A stretch of DNA of 64,000 nucleotides from Klenkia soli (lineage in GTDB: Bacteria; Actinomycetota; Actinomycetes; Mycobacteriales; Geodermatophilaceae), in assembly GCF_900103975.1 (NCBI RefSeq), contig NZ_FNIR01000011.1, positions 62,001 through 126,000 on the forward strand, given 5' to 3'. The notes beneath the pieces are model-generated. The model searched no databases. It was given only the letters and a program-made list of their open reading frames with translations, and had not been told where the DNA came from. Both the position numbers and the translations under genes were made by a program. Within the stretch, counting starts at the first letter, position 1, and the number at the start of each line of letters is the position of its first letter. Shown one piece after another: positions 42,041-55,062 of this stretch.

Positions 42041-42720
42041 GGACGTCGCCCCGGCCAGCGGCGGGGCTGGCGCCGGTGGAAGGGCTCGGGTCGCAGCGGG
42101 CGCCAGTCGGTGCGGGCGAGCGCGTACTCGACCTCCCCGAGCTCGGCTCCGGTGATCGGGGCGGTGCGGTCCTCGGTGTAGGTGCGGCGCCAGGTCATGC
42201 CCAGCTTCTCCATCACCCGCCGGCTGCCGGTGTTCACCGCCAGGGTGGTGGCCACGACCTCGTCGGTGCCGGTGCCGGTGAACACGGCGTCCACCAGGGC
42301 ACGGGCACCCTCGGTGGCCAGCCCGCGGCCCCAGGAGGCCCGCCGCAGCCGGTAGCCCAGCTCGACCGACACCAGCGGGTCGGTGACCATCGGCCGCAGC
42401 TCGAACCAGCCGACGAACGCGTCGGTGGCCCGGTCCTCGGCCGCCCAGTAGCCCAGCGGGACCGGACCGTGGTCGGCCAGCAGCCGGGGCAGGTCCAGGC
42501 CGCGCACCCGGGCGGGCGGCACGGGGCGCCCGGTGCCCAGGTGGCGCATCACCTCGGGATCGCCGTGCAGCGCGACCACGGCGTCGCCGTCCGCGGGGCG
42601 GACCGGTCGCAGCCGCAGGCGCGGCGTGAACAGCGGGGGGACGACGACGCCGGTGCCCGGCCCGGGGACCGGCAGGAGGGCACGCGGGGGCACCAGCCGC
42701 CGCCTGCCGTCGATCGCCAT
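42037..42720 (-). CDS. GNAT acetyltransferase, RimJ/RimL type
   Basis: A 227-residue acetyltransferase. The N-terminal strand TPRLRLRPVRPADGDAVVAL, the acetyl-CoA motif VELGYRLRRASWGRGLATEG and the C-terminal VNTGSRRVMEKLGM are those of the RimJ/RimL group that acetylates protein N-termini or small amines. A basic C-terminal tail (HRRQPRRWPGRRP) may bind nucleic acid or ribosome. ATG 42720 is chosen; two GTG codons just upstream are alternatives. It converges on the NUDIX gene with a 4-base overlap. Confidence 0.85.
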   Translation of the reverse strand: MAIDGRRRLVPPRALLPVPGPGTGVVVPPLFTPRLRLRPVRPADGDAVVALHGDPEVMRHLGTGRPVPPARVRGLDLPRLLADHGPVPLGYWAAEDRATDAFVGWFELRPMVTDPLVSVELGYRLRRASWGRGLATEGARALVDAVFTGTGTDEVVATTLAVNTGSRRVMEKLGMTWRRTYTEDRTAPITGAELGEVEYALARTDWRPLRPEPFHRRQPRRWPGRRP

Positions 42721-42792
42721 CCGCACCACGCTAGACCCGACGGGCCCCGTCGCCCGCGACGTCGCCGTGGGCGGCGTGCCGGACCGTCCCGT

Positions 42793-43266
42793 TCAGCGTC
42801 GCGGACGCCACCAGCGGCGGCGGGCCACCGGCGCGGGCTCGGGCGCCGAGGGCGGCTCGGGCGCCGGCCGGGAGGCCCGCCACTGCGCCACCCGCTCCTC
42901 CTCGTCGTGCATGCGGACCACCAGCGGCGGACCGTCCAGCGGGGTGCGCCAGGCGGCGGCCACCCGGTCGTTGAACTCGCGGACGGCGGCCCGCACCCGC
43001 TCCTCGCTGGTCAGCGCGACCAGTCGCCCGGGCAGATCGTCCCGCTCCCGGCCCAGGGCCAGCGAGGGCGGCAGGAACGACGCGTCGGGCTCCTGGCGGC
43101 GGGCCCAGGCCAGCGCCCAGGCGTAGGAGTCCTCGGGACCGTCGCGGCGCGGCAGCGGTTTGCCCGACCCGGGGAGGTCGGCGAAGGCGCCCCGCTCGGC
43201 CGCGGTGCGGATCTGGTGCTCCACCCAGGTCTCGACGGACATGCCGTCGGGCTTGCGCTCGGTCAC
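42793..43266 (-). CDS. DUF1992 (DnaJ-homologue-like) protein
   Basis: A 157-residue protein with the DUF1992 core VEHQIRTAAERGAFADLPGS followed by GKPLPRRD, the short conserved segment that gives the family its DnaJ-homologue (DJC28-like) label; there is no J-domain HPD motif. The C-terminus is Pro/Arg/Trp-rich and probably disordered. Cytoplasmic; function unknown. GTG 43266 precedes the methionine-containing conserved core by about eight residues. Confidence 0.85.
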   Translation of the reverse strand: MTERKPDGMSVETWVEHQIRTAAERGAFADLPGSGKPLPRRDGPEDSYAWALAWARRQEPDASFLPPSLALGRERDDLPGRLVALTSEERVRAAVREFNDRVAAAWRTPLDGPPLVVRMHDEEERVAQWRASRPAPEPPSAPEPAPVARRRWWRPRR

Positions 43267-43285
43267 CCACCTGAGTTTCCCACCC

Positions 43286-44914
43286 TCAGGCGGGGGCGAC
43301 CACCGCGCGGTCGACGATCTCGGTGACCGCGGTGCCGGCGGGGAGCGTGCCGAGGACCGAGCCCCAGTCGCCCCCCAGGCGGGTGGCGCAGAACGCGTCG
43401 GCGACCGACCCGGGGGCGTGCTGGAGCAGCAGCGAGCCCTGCAGGCACAGCGCCAGCAGGCCGGCGACCCGGCGGGCGCGCAGCGGCAGGTCGGCCGGGT
43501 CGGCCAGCTCGGCCCGCAGCCGGGCGGCGGCGGCGTCGTAGCGGTCGTCCACCCCGGCGGCCTGCTCGACCTCGGCGAGGACCGCCGCCACCGAGGCCGA
43601 GTCGCGGTCCAGCGCGCGCAGGACGTCGAGGGCGATGACGTTGCCGCTGCCCTCCCAGATCGAGTTCAGCGGCGACTGCCGGTACAGCCGCGGCAGCACC
43701 GACTCCTCCACGTAGCCGTTGCCGCCGAGCACCTCGAGGGCCTCGGCGACCACGGCCGGGGTGCGCTTGCAGACGTGGAACTTCGCCGCGGCGCCGGCCA
43801 GCCGCAGGAAGTCGCTCTCGCCGGCGTCCTGCGCCGCGGCCAGCCGCACGGCCAGCGCGGTGGCCGCCTCGCTCTCGACGGCGACGTCGGCCAGCACGTT
43901 CTGCATGAGCGGCTGGTCCAGCAACCGGGCGCCGAACGCGGAGCGGTGGGCGGCGTGGTGCAGGGCCTGGGTCAGCGCGGCCCGCACGGTGGCGGCCGAG
44001 CCGAGCACGCAGTCCAGCCGGGTGGTGGTGACCATCTCGAGGATCGCGCGCACCCCGCGCCCGGGCTCGCCCACCAGCCAGCCGACGGTGCGGTCGAACT
44101 CGACCTCGGAGGAGGCGTTGGACCGGTCACCCAGCTTGTCCTTGAGCCGCTGCAGCCGGAACACGTTGCGCTCGCCGTCGGGCAGCATGCGCGGCACCAG
44201 GAAGCAGGAGACGCCCTCCTCGGTCTGGGCGAGCACCAGGAACAGGTCGCTCATCGGCGCCGAGGTGAACCACTTGTGCCCGGTGAGGTGGTAGGTGCCG
44301 TCGATCCGGGCGACCGCGCGGGTGGTGCCGGCCCGCACGTCGGAGCCGCCCTGCTTCTCGGTCATGCCCATGCCGGCGACCAGCCCGGCCTTGGTGCGCG
44401 GGTCGGCCAGCCCGAACTCGTAGGAGGTCGAGGTCAGCCCCGGCTCGAACACCACCGCCAGCTCCGGCGCCCGGCGCAGCGCGGGGACGACGGCGTAGGT
44501 CATGGTCACCGGGCAGCCGTGCCCGGCCTCGACCTGCGTCCAGCCCAGGTAGCCCACGGCGCGGCGCACGTGGGCGTGGGCGTCCCCCGCCTCGGCGAGC
44601 GCCCACGGGGTGCCCGCCAGGCCGTGCCCGACGGCGGCGCCCATCAGCGCGTGCCAGGCCGGGTGGAACTCGACCTCGTCGATGCGGTGCCCGGTGCGGT
44701 CGTGCGTGCGCAGCCGCGGCGGGTTCTCGTTCGCCAGCCGGCCCCACTCGGCGGCCTGCTCGCCGCCGGCCAGCGCGCCGAGGTCCTCCAGGGAGTCCAG
44801 GGTCAGCGGGTCGGCGTGCCGCAGGCACGCCTCGACCAGCGCGGTGTCCCCGGCGATCGGGTCGTGCCCCACCAGCGGGGGGACCTGGTTGGTCACCGTG
44901 TGGGTCGCGTTCAC
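43286..44914 (-). CDS. Acyl-CoA dehydrogenase family protein, AidB-like
   Basis: A 542-residue flavoprotein, longer than ordinary acyl-CoA dehydrogenases (about 380) and the size of AidB. The flavin/substrate region is GMGMTEKQGGSDVRAGTTRA, followed by YHLTGHKWFTSAPMSDLFLV and the C-terminal GGNGYVEESVLPRLYRQSPL, with NSIWEGSGNVIALDVLRAL, typical of the AidB group implicated in the adaptive response to alkylation. Whether it binds DNA cannot be told. GTG 44914 is the start. Neighbours give no further hint. Confidence 0.88.
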   Translation of the reverse strand: MNATHTVTNQVPPLVGHDPIAGDTALVEACLRHADPLTLDSLEDLGALAGGEQAAEWGRLANENPPRLRTHDRTGHRIDEVEFHPAWHALMGAAVGHGLAGTPWALAEAGDAHAHVRRAVGYLGWTQVEAGHGCPVTMTYAVVPALRRAPELAVVFEPGLTSTSYEFGLADPRTKAGLVAGMGMTEKQGGSDVRAGTTRAVARIDGTYHLTGHKWFTSAPMSDLFLVLAQTEEGVSCFLVPRMLPDGERNVFRLQRLKDKLGDRSNASSEVEFDRTVGWLVGEPGRGVRAILEMVTTTRLDCVLGSAATVRAALTQALHHAAHRSAFGARLLDQPLMQNVLADVAVESEAATALAVRLAAAQDAGESDFLRLAGAAAKFHVCKRTPAVVAEALEVLGGNGYVEESVLPRLYRQSPLNSIWEGSGNVIALDVLRALDRDSASVAAVLAEVEQAAGVDDRYDAAAARLRAELADPADLPLRARRVAGLLALCLQGSLLLQHAPGSVADAFCATRLGGDWGSVLGTLPAGTAVTEIVDRAVVAPA

Positions 44915-44933
44915 CCCGCGACCCTACGGCGGC

Positions 44934-45335
44934 TCAGCGGCGGACCAGCCGCTGCAGTGCCGCGGCCGCCAGCGGGACGTAGCCGGCGACCAGCGGGAAC
45001 GGCCCCGAGACCAGGAGCCCGGTCGTCGTCCCGGTCTCGGGCCCCTCGCGCACCCAGTGCATGAGCTGCAGGGTGCCGACGCCGATGTCCACCGACCACA
45101 GCCACTCGCGGGCGGCGTCGTCGACGGCGTCCACCACGAACGGGACCGAGACGCCCAGCGGGCCCAGCACCCGGCCGGTGATGCCGGGGTCGATCCGCTC
45201 GGCGTCGGTCTCGACGCCGCGGATCTGCGGAGACCAGTCCGACCACCGCGCCGGGTGCAGGTAGCGGTCCCACGCCTCGTCGGGGTGGACCGGGCCCGTG
45301 GCGTGCAGGCGGAACGAACTCATGCGGTACTCCAT
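44934..45335 (-). CDS. SRPBCC (START-like) family protein
   Basis: A 133-residue protein of the polyketide cyclase/START-like ligand-binding superfamily: HPDEAWDRYLHPARWSDWSP at the N-terminus, then GITGRVLGPLGVSVPFVV, WLWSVDIG, and a C-terminal helix FPLVAGYVPLAAAALQRLV. It likely binds a hydrophobic ligand; no enzyme activity is assignable. ATG 45335 or 45323 starts it. It is separated from cinA by only 28 bases, and that gap is filled by a parS-like palindrome. Confidence 0.78.
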   Translation of the reverse strand: MEYRMSSFRLHATGPVHPDEAWDRYLHPARWSDWSPQIRGVETDAERIDPGITGRVLGPLGVSVPFVVDAVDDAAREWLWSVDIGVGTLQLMHWVREGPETGTTTGLLVSGPFPLVAGYVPLAAAALQRLVRR

Positions 45336-45344
45336 GCCCGGGCA

Positions 45345-45358
45345 GTTCCACGTGGAAC
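45345..45358. other. parS-like palindrome in the gap before the SRPBCC gene
   Basis: GTTCCACGTGGAAC is a perfect 14-base palindrome that differs from the actinobacterial parS core GTTTCACGTGAAAC by one symmetric pair. It fills the 28-base gap between the cinA stop and the SRPBCC start, so it is not explained by coding. Confidence 0.4.
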
Positions 45359-45363
45359 CACGA

Positions 45364-46641
45364 TCAGGCCGGCGGGCCGCCCAGCAGCAGGTGGCGCAGC
45401 AGGTGCATGCCCACGGTGACCGTGCGCTTGCGGAACGCCGCCCGGTCCCCGGGGACGACGAGCGACCGGGTCACCGCGCCGTCCGGGCCGACCGCGCACA
45501 GGTGCACGGTGCCCACCGGCTTGTCGGGGCTGCCACCTCCGGGGCCGGCGATGCCGGTGACCCCGATGCCGACGTCGGCGCCGAACCGGCTGCGGGCGCC
45601 GTCGGCCAGCTGCCGGGCCACCTCGGGGCTGACCGCCCCGACCGTGGCCAGCGTCTGCGCGGAGACGCCCAGCAGCTCCTCCTTGGCGGTGTTCGAGTAC
45701 GACACCACACCGCCGGGGACCCAGGCCGACGCACCCGGCCGGTCGATCAGCCGGGCCACCAGCTGCCCGCCGGTGCACGACTCGGCCGTGGCCACGGTGA
45801 GACCCCGCGACTCCAGCGCCTGCGCGACGAGGGTGTCGACGTCGGGGCCCTCGCTGACCAGCGTGCCGCCGAAGTCGGTGCGCACCGCCTCGACCAGCCG
45901 CCGGTAGGCCGCCGTGGCGTCGGGGGCGTAGCGGGTGACGATCTCGAGCTCGCCGTCGCGCAGGCAGGTGGTGATCTCCAGGCCGGTCAGCTGGTCGTCG
46001 ACCCGGCGCAGGGTCGCGGCCAGCTCGTTCTCCGGGGTGCCCCACAGCCGCAGGGTGTCCTGCCGCAGCTCCACCGCGCGCTCGAGCACCGCCCGCACCG
46101 GTGCGGCCGCCAGCGCGGCCGGCCACATCGCCTGCAGCTCGGTCGGCGGCCCGGGCAGGACGACGACCGGCGGGCCGTCGCCCTCGGCCGGGGGGACGAC
46201 GAGACCGGGCGCGGTGCCCACCGGCTCCAGCACCACGGCACCGCGCGGCACACGGGCCTGCTTGCGGGTGGCCGCCTCGGTCGACGCCGGGTCGCTCTGC
46301 CACCCACGACGGGCCATCAACCGCGCGACGATCGCCCCGATGCGCCCGGCGAGCTCCTCGTCCACGGCCGACGGCCGACCCTGCACGTCGCCGACCACCT
46401 CGGCGGTCAGGTCGTCGGCGGTGGGGCCGAGCCCGCCGGAGGTGATCACCAGGTCGTTGCCGGCCGCCAGGAAGCCCAGGGCCGAGCGGAGGTCCTCGGG
46501 CCGGTCGCCGACCACGACCACCTGCCCGACGTCCAGCCCCACCCGGCGCAGCTGCTCGGCCAGCCAGGGACCGTTGCGGTCGGTGACCCGCCCGGTCAGG
46601 ACCTCGGTGCCGGTGACGACGATGCCCGCGCGTGCTCCCAC
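45364..46641 (-). CDS. cinA: Competence/damage-inducible protein CinA
   Basis: A 425-residue full-length CinA. The N-terminal molybdopterin-binding-like COG1058 domain begins with AGIVVTGTEVLTGRVTDRNG and includes LVITSGGLGPTADDLTAEVV. The C-terminal nicotinamide-nucleotide amidase (PncC-like) domain has VATAESCTGGQLVARLI, with the catalytic serine/threonine region, and GVTGIAGPGGGSPDKPVGTV. It recycles NMN and removes ADP-ribose-type damage. It is divergent from a membrane-protein gene, with 34 bases between the starts. Confidence 0.93.
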   Translation of the reverse strand: MGARAGIVVTGTEVLTGRVTDRNGPWLAEQLRRVGLDVGQVVVVGDRPEDLRSALGFLAAGNDLVITSGGLGPTADDLTAEVVGDVQGRPSAVDEELAGRIGAIVARLMARRGWQSDPASTEAATRKQARVPRGAVVLEPVGTAPGLVVPPAEGDGPPVVVLPGPPTELQAMWPAALAAAPVRAVLERAVELRQDTLRLWGTPENELAATLRRVDDQLTGLEITTCLRDGELEIVTRYAPDATAAYRRLVEAVRTDFGGTLVSEGPDVDTLVAQALESRGLTVATAESCTGGQLVARLIDRPGASAWVPGGVVSYSNTAKEELLGVSAQTLATVGAVSPEVARQLADGARSRFGADVGIGVTGIAGPGGGSPDKPVGTVHLCAVGPDGAVTRSLVVPGDRAAFRKRTVTVGMHLLRHLLLGGPPA

Positions 46642-46675
46642 CGCAGCGACAGTAGGCGCCGATACGGTGACCCGC

Positions 46676-47293
46676 GTGAGCCAGCCGCCCTACCCGCCCC
46701 AGCCCAGCCCTGAGCAGCACCCCCGCACGGAGCACCCCCGCACGGAGCAGCAGCCCCGCGTCGAGTCCGCGTACGACCCGGCGTACCCACCGCACGCGAC
46801 CGAGCCGGCCTACGACCCGGCGTACCCGCCGCAGCCGACCGGGCCGATGGACGGCGCGTTCCCCGCGCCGCCCCCGCTGCCGGGCCCCGAGGTGTCCACC
46901 AGCGCGCGGGTGGGGGCCCGGCCGCGGGCCCGCAGCACCGCCGACCGCGCGACCCTCACCTCGACCGTCCTGGGCGTGCTCGGGTTGCTGCTGCTGGTCC
47001 TCGGCCTGTCGCTGGGCGACTTCGGCGTCTCGCTGTGGTCGGCCACGACGTCCTGGGCGGTGTTCGCGACGGTCGCCGCGCTGGTGGCGCTGGTGCCCTA
47101 CGTGCCCGGTCGGGGCGGGCTGAGCAGGCAGCAGGCCTGGCAGGTCGGCGCGGTCGGGGCCGGCGGGGTGGTCGTGTTCTGGCTGCTGGTCCTGGTCCTC
47201 ACCGGCGCCGCGGCGTCCGACCGCGGGTTCGTGCTCACGCTGGCCACCGCGCTGGTGGCCGGGGGGACCTGGCTCAACCGCCGGGAGTCCTGA
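46676..47293 (+). CDS. Membrane protein with proline-rich repeat N-terminus
   Basis: A 205-residue protein. The first 90 residues are Pro/Tyr/Glu-rich and disordered, with HPRTEHPRTEQ and two copies of AYDPAYPP; the DNA shows corresponding short tandem repeats (46726-46760 and 46769-46830). The rest forms four hydrophobic helices at about 105-125, 130-145, 160-180 and 185-200. Such tails are common on actinobacterial membrane proteins near Ser/Thr kinases and may be phosphorylation or scaffold regions. GTG 46676 is the start. No family recognised. Confidence 0.75.
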   Translation: MSQPPYPPQPSPEQHPRTEHPRTEQQPRVESAYDPAYPPHATEPAYDPAYPPQPTGPMDGAFPAPPPLPGPEVSTSARVGARPRARSTADRATLTSTVLGVLGLLLLVLGLSLGDFGVSLWSATTSWAVFATVAALVALVPYVPGRGGLSRQQAWQVGAVGAGGVVVFWLLVLVLTGAAASDRGFVLTLATALVAGGTWLNRRES

Positions 47294-47309
47294 CCCCGAC
47301 GGCGGCGGG

Positions 47310-48860
<1,551 letters not shown>

Positions 48861-48888
48861 CCGACCATGGTGCCTGCTGCCGGACCGA

Positions 48889-50136
48889 TCAGCCGAACAG
48901 GCCCGAGCCCCACCAGTCGTCCTCGTCGGTCACCCCGGGCGGGCAGGCGAACACCGCCGACGAGGTGTGCTGCACGTACTCGTTGAGCTTGTCGGTGCGC
49001 AGGTTGCGCTGGACCTGCACGAACCCGGTCGCCGGGTCGGACTGGTAGCAGAGGAAGAACAGCCCGGCGTCCAACCGGCCCAGCCCGTCGGAGCCGTCGA
49101 CGAAGCTGTAGCCGCGGCGCAGGATCGCCGTCCCCGAGTTCGTGGGGTGGGCCAGGAACACGTGCGAGGTCGGCGGGACGGCGGGCTCGCCGTCGACCTG
49201 CGCGGTGAAGTCGACCGGGTCGAACTCGGCCGTCCGGCCCAGCGGTGCGCCCGAGCCCTTGGTGCGCCCGATCGTCTGCTGCTGGTCGCGCAGGTTCTGC
49301 CGGTCCCACACCTCGACCAGCATGCGGATCCGGCGGCTGACCAGGTAGGAGCCGCCGTCCATCCACGAGCCGGTGCCCGACACCCAGACGAAGCGGTCCA
49401 GGGTGGCCGGCTGCTGCGCCTTGAGGTTGTCGGTGCCGTCCTTGAACCCGAACAGGTTGCGCGGGGTGGTCTGGTCCGACGACGTGGACGACGTGCGGCC
49501 GAAGCCCAGCTGGGACCAGCGGACGCCGACCAGGCCCTGCCCGATCCGGGCCAGGTTGCGGACGGCGTGCACCGCCACCTGGGGGTCGTCGGCGCAGGCC
49601 TGGATGCAGAGGTCCCCGCCGCTGATCTCGGGCCGCAGCTCGTCGCCGGCGAAGGCGGGCAGCTCGACCAGCTCGGCCGGCTGCCGGTCGGCGATGCCGA
49701 ACCGGTCCGTGCCGTCGGCGGTGCGGAACAGGGTGGGCCCGAAGCCGATGGTCAGCGTCAGCCCGGCCGGCGGCAGCCCCATCGCCTCGCCGGTGTCGTC
49801 CGGCGGGGCGTACTCGTTGCCCGCCACCGCGCCGACCGGACCGGCGTCCTGGCCCCGGGTCATCCGCCGGGCGGCGTCGGTCCAGGCCTGCAGCAGCCGG
49901 ACCAGCTGGTCGCGGTCGTCGGTGATGACGTCGAAGGCGACGAAGTGCAGCCGGTCCTGCGCCGGGGTCACGACCCCGGCCTGGTGGTCGCCGTGGAACT
50001 CGACCGCGTCGGCCGTCGTCGTCCCCTCGTCGGTCGTCGCCGCCCGGCCCACGGCCAGGCCGCCGGCACCGAGGGCGACCACCCCGGCGGCACCGACCCC
50101 GGCCGCCCCGAAGAAGTCGCGTCGGGAGAGCTTCAT
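48889..50136 (-). CDS. efeB: Dyp-type heme peroxidase / deferrochelatase EfeB
   Basis: A 415-residue peroxidase exported by the Tat pathway: twin-arginine motif LSRRDFFGAAG with a following hydrophobic stretch. The Dyp signature Gly-X-X-Asp-Gly is in NLFGFKDGTDN, and the proximal heme histidine lies in VFLAHPTNSG, followed by RRGYSF with the conserved arginine. It is the third gene of the efeUOB ferrous/ferric iron uptake operon and would oxidise Fe(II) or strip iron from heme. ATG 50136 starts it. Confidence 0.92.
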   Translation of the reverse strand: MKLSRRDFFGAAGVGAAGVVALGAGGLAVGRAATTDEGTTTADAVEFHGDHQAGVVTPAQDRLHFVAFDVITDDRDQLVRLLQAWTDAARRMTRGQDAGPVGAVAGNEYAPPDDTGEAMGLPPAGLTLTIGFGPTLFRTADGTDRFGIADRQPAELVELPAFAGDELRPEISGGDLCIQACADDPQVAVHAVRNLARIGQGLVGVRWSQLGFGRTSSTSSDQTTPRNLFGFKDGTDNLKAQQPATLDRFVWVSGTGSWMDGGSYLVSRRIRMLVEVWDRQNLRDQQQTIGRTKGSGAPLGRTAEFDPVDFTAQVDGEPAVPPTSHVFLAHPTNSGTAILRRGYSFVDGSDGLGRLDAGLFFLCYQSDPATGFVQVQRNLRTDKLNEYVQHTSSAVFACPPGVTDEDDWWGSGLFG

Positions 50137-50153
50137 GACCCCACTGTCCCCGG

Positions 50154-51290
50154 TCAGCCGGCGATGGCGGCCGGCACCTGGCTGACCTGGGCGGCGAGCG
50201 CGTTGAGGGAGTCGGACAGGCCCTGCACCTGCTCGGGGGTGAGCGCGGTGTAGAGCACGAACCCGTCGCCGGCGGCGAACTGGGCGAGCTCGGCCTGGGT
50301 CGCGGCGAACGCGGAGTCCAGCGCGGTGGCCAGGTCGGGGTCGGCCGCGGCGATCGCCGGGCGCAGCGAGGTGACGGCGGCCTGCGAGCCGTCCAGGTTG
50401 GCCTGGAAGTCCCACAGGTCGGTGTGGGAGTACCGCTCCTCCTCGCCGGTGACCTTGCTGGCCGCGATCTCGTCGAGCAGCTCCAGCGCCCCGTTGGCCA
50501 GCGCGAGGGGCTGCAGGTCGAGGGTCTGCACCTGGGTGGCCAGGTCGTCGACGTCGGTCATGAGCTGGTCGGCGACCGGCCCGGACTGGGACAGGTCGCC
50601 GGTGGACCAGAGGTCGCGCTCGAGCACGTGGAACCCGGTCCAGGTGTCGCCCTCCTCCACGTCGTTCTCGCGGGCGTCGATCTTCGGGTCGAGGTCGCCG
50701 AAGCTCTCGGCGACCGGCTCGATCCGCTCGTAGTAGGTGCGCGCGACCGGGTAGAGGGCCTGGGCCTGCGCGACGTCGCCGGCCTTGACCGCGTCGACGA
50801 AGGCCTGGGTCTGCTCCTGCAGCGCGGTGACCTGGCTGCCCACGTAGCGGGTGTAGTCGGTGACGGCGGCCTGCAGCTGCTCGTCGTCCGAGAGCTGCTG
50901 CGACTCGCCGGTCACGGTGAGCGCGTTGCGGATGCCGTCGCCGACCATGCCGGGCTTGCACGCCGTCTGGTAGTCACCGGCCGGCAGCTCGACCACCAGG
51001 GAGCGGGCCACGCCGGGGGCGATGTTCTCGACCTCGCCCATGATCCGGTCGCCCTCGGCGTAGACGTAGAACTCCGTCACCGAGCTGCCGCTGTTGGTCA
51101 CGGTGAACTGGTGCGTGCCGGCGTCGAGGTCGCCGGTGGAGACGTCGCAGGTGGTGTCGGTGGCGGCGACGGTGATGTCGTCGGAGGCCTCGGTGTCGCC
51201 GCTGCCGGCCGAGGTGCCGCCCCCGCAGGCGGCCAGCAGGGCGAGGGCAGCGGCTCCGGCCGCGACCAGGGTGGTCCTACGCGCGCGCAT
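50154..51290 (-). CDS. efeO: Iron-uptake periplasmic lipoprotein EfeO
   Basis: A 378-residue lipoprotein: signal peptide with lipobox LLAACG, an N-terminal cupredoxin-like domain (ITVAATDTTCDVSTGDL; FTVTNSGSSVTEFYVY), and a C-terminal M75 imelysin-type domain with the His-X-X-X-Glu motif in GFHVLERDLWSTG. This two-domain form is the standard EfeO that delivers iron to the EfeU permease. Its ATG overlaps the efeU stop by 14 bases, so they are co-translated. Confidence 0.92.
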   Translation of the reverse strand: MRARRTTLVAAGAAALALLAACGGGTSAGSGDTEASDDITVAATDTTCDVSTGDLDAGTHQFTVTNSGSSVTEFYVYAEGDRIMGEVENIAPGVARSLVVELPAGDYQTACKPGMVGDGIRNALTVTGESQQLSDDEQLQAAVTDYTRYVGSQVTALQEQTQAFVDAVKAGDVAQAQALYPVARTYYERIEPVAESFGDLDPKIDARENDVEEGDTWTGFHVLERDLWSTGDLSQSGPVADQLMTDVDDLATQVQTLDLQPLALANGALELLDEIAASKVTGEEERYSHTDLWDFQANLDGSQAAVTSLRPAIAAADPDLATALDSAFAATQAELAQFAAGDGFVLYTALTPEQVQGLSDSLNALAAQVSQVPAAIAG

Positions 51291-52140
51291 CGACGGTCTC
51301 CGTGCTGTTCGAGGGGGTGGTGGACCGGGCCGAGCGGCCCGGGAGGAGGAACAGCGCCAGCACCGGCACGAGGTAGGTCAGGTAGGCCACCACCTCGAGC
51401 ACCGACGGCTGCGCCGAGATGTGGAGGACGCCGTCGAGGACTGCCCCGTACCAGCTGCCCGGGTCCAGCCAGGACGAGGCGTCGTAGGCGTAGGTGGTCA
51501 GGCCGGGCAGGACGCCGGCCTCCTGGAAGTCGTGGATGCCGTACTTGAAGATGCCCGCGGCGACGAAGACCAGCAGGAAACCGGACACGGTGAAGAACCG
51601 CGAGAGGTCGATGCGGACGGCACCGGCGTAGAGCAGGGCCCCGAGGACGACGGCGGTGGCCAGCCCGGCGGCCAGCCCGACCAGCGGCGTGGCGCTCACC
51701 GCGCCCTGGGCCGAGGCGAAGAACAGCAGCGTGGTCTCCAGGCCCTCGCGCACCACCGAGGCGAACGCGATGCCGACCACGGCGCCCAGGCCCAGGCCGA
51801 CCGCGTCGTCCAGCCGACCGCGCAGCTCGCCGGAGAGCTTCCGCGCGGTGCGGCGCATCCAGAAGATCATCCAGGTGACGAGGGCGACGGCGATCACCGA
51901 GGTGATGGCGTCGAAGAGCTCCTGGCCGGGCCCGCCGAGGACGGTGGAGGAGACGTAGGACAGCACCGCGCCGAACCCGACCGAGATCACCACGGCGGCG
52001 GCCACGCCGGCCCAGACCGGGAGGAGGTGCTGCCGGCGGCCGGTCTTGACCAGGTAGGCCACCAGCACGCTGACCACGAGGACCATCTCCAGGCCCTCGC
52101 GCAGGCCGATGAGGTAGCTGGGGAAGAACAGCGCTCCCAC
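51277..52140 (-). CDS. efeU: Iron permease EfeU (FTR1 family)
   Basis: A 287-residue FTR1-type permease with seven predicted membrane helices. Both iron-passage REXXE motifs are present: GLREGLEMVLVVSVL near the N-terminus and VVREGLETTLLFFAS in the middle. It leads the efeUOB operon. GTG 52140 follows GGAGG at a normal spacing. A DtxR/IdeR-like box lies 39-57 bases upstream of the start, so expression should rise when iron is low. Confidence 0.93.
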   Translation of the reverse strand: MGALFFPSYLIGLREGLEMVLVVSVLVAYLVKTGRRQHLLPVWAGVAAAVVISVGFGAVLSYVSSTVLGGPGQELFDAITSVIAVALVTWMIFWMRRTARKLSGELRGRLDDAVGLGLGAVVGIAFASVVREGLETTLLFFASAQGAVSATPLVGLAAGLATAVVLGALLYAGAVRIDLSRFFTVSGFLLVFVAAGIFKYGIHDFQEAGVLPGLTTYAYDASSWLDPGSWYGAVLDGVLHISAQPSVLEVVAYLTYLVPVLALFLLPGRSARSTTPSNSTETVDARA

Positions 52141-52178
52141 GGGGCACCTCCAGGCAGGCGAATGCCCCCGGCGACGGC

Positions 52179-52214
52179 TGAGGGCAGCCTCACCTTACGG
52201 CGAGGCTGCCCTCA
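52179..52214. promoter_or_regulatory. DtxR/IdeR-like iron box within a perfect inverted repeat
   Basis: TGAGGGCAGCCTCACCTTA (52179-52197) fits the DtxR/IdeR consensus TWAGGTWAGSCTWACCTWA at 15 of 19 positions. It also provides the left arm of a perfect 13-base inverted repeat, TGAGGGCAGCCTC (52179-52191) with GAGGCTGCCCTCA (52202-52214) around a 10-base loop. The element sits between the katG stop and the efeU start, so it may serve both as the iron operator of efeUOB and as a terminator or attenuator after katG. Confidence 0.7.
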
Positions 52215-52247
52215 ACTCCTAACCCGTCCAGGCAGTTCCCAGCTGGA

Positions 52248-54928
<2,681 letters not shown>

Positions 54929-54949
54929 CGCCCCACCCTCTCCTGCATT

Positions 54950-54964
54950 CTTGAACGAGTCAAG
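54950..54964. promoter_or_regulatory. Inverted repeat, likely FurA operator
   Basis: CTTGAACGAGTCAAG is a 5-5-5 inverted repeat, in an AT-richer stretch 22 bases upstream of the furA start. The known mycobacterial and Streptomyces furA operators have similar AT-rich, Fur-type inverted repeats in this position, so autoregulation of furA-katG is the obvious reading. Confidence 0.65.
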
Positions 54965-55026
54965 TAAACAGCGGATGACCACTGGACGGGAGCGCAGACT
55001 TGCCCCGGCGTCCGGTGTCCGCTTTC

Positions 55027-55042
55027 CTGACCGGACGGTCAG
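55027..55042. promoter_or_regulatory. TetR-type operator before the thiolase operon
   Basis: CTGACCGGACGGTCAG is a 7-2-7 palindrome 21 bases upstream of the thiolase start. Its TGACCG-N2-CGGTCA core is of the kind bound by TetR repressors of fatty acid and aromatic acyl-CoA catabolism. No TetR gene is adjacent, so the regulator must be encoded elsewhere. Confidence 0.65.
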
Positions 55043-55062
55043 TAACCCAGCGAGGAGTGACG

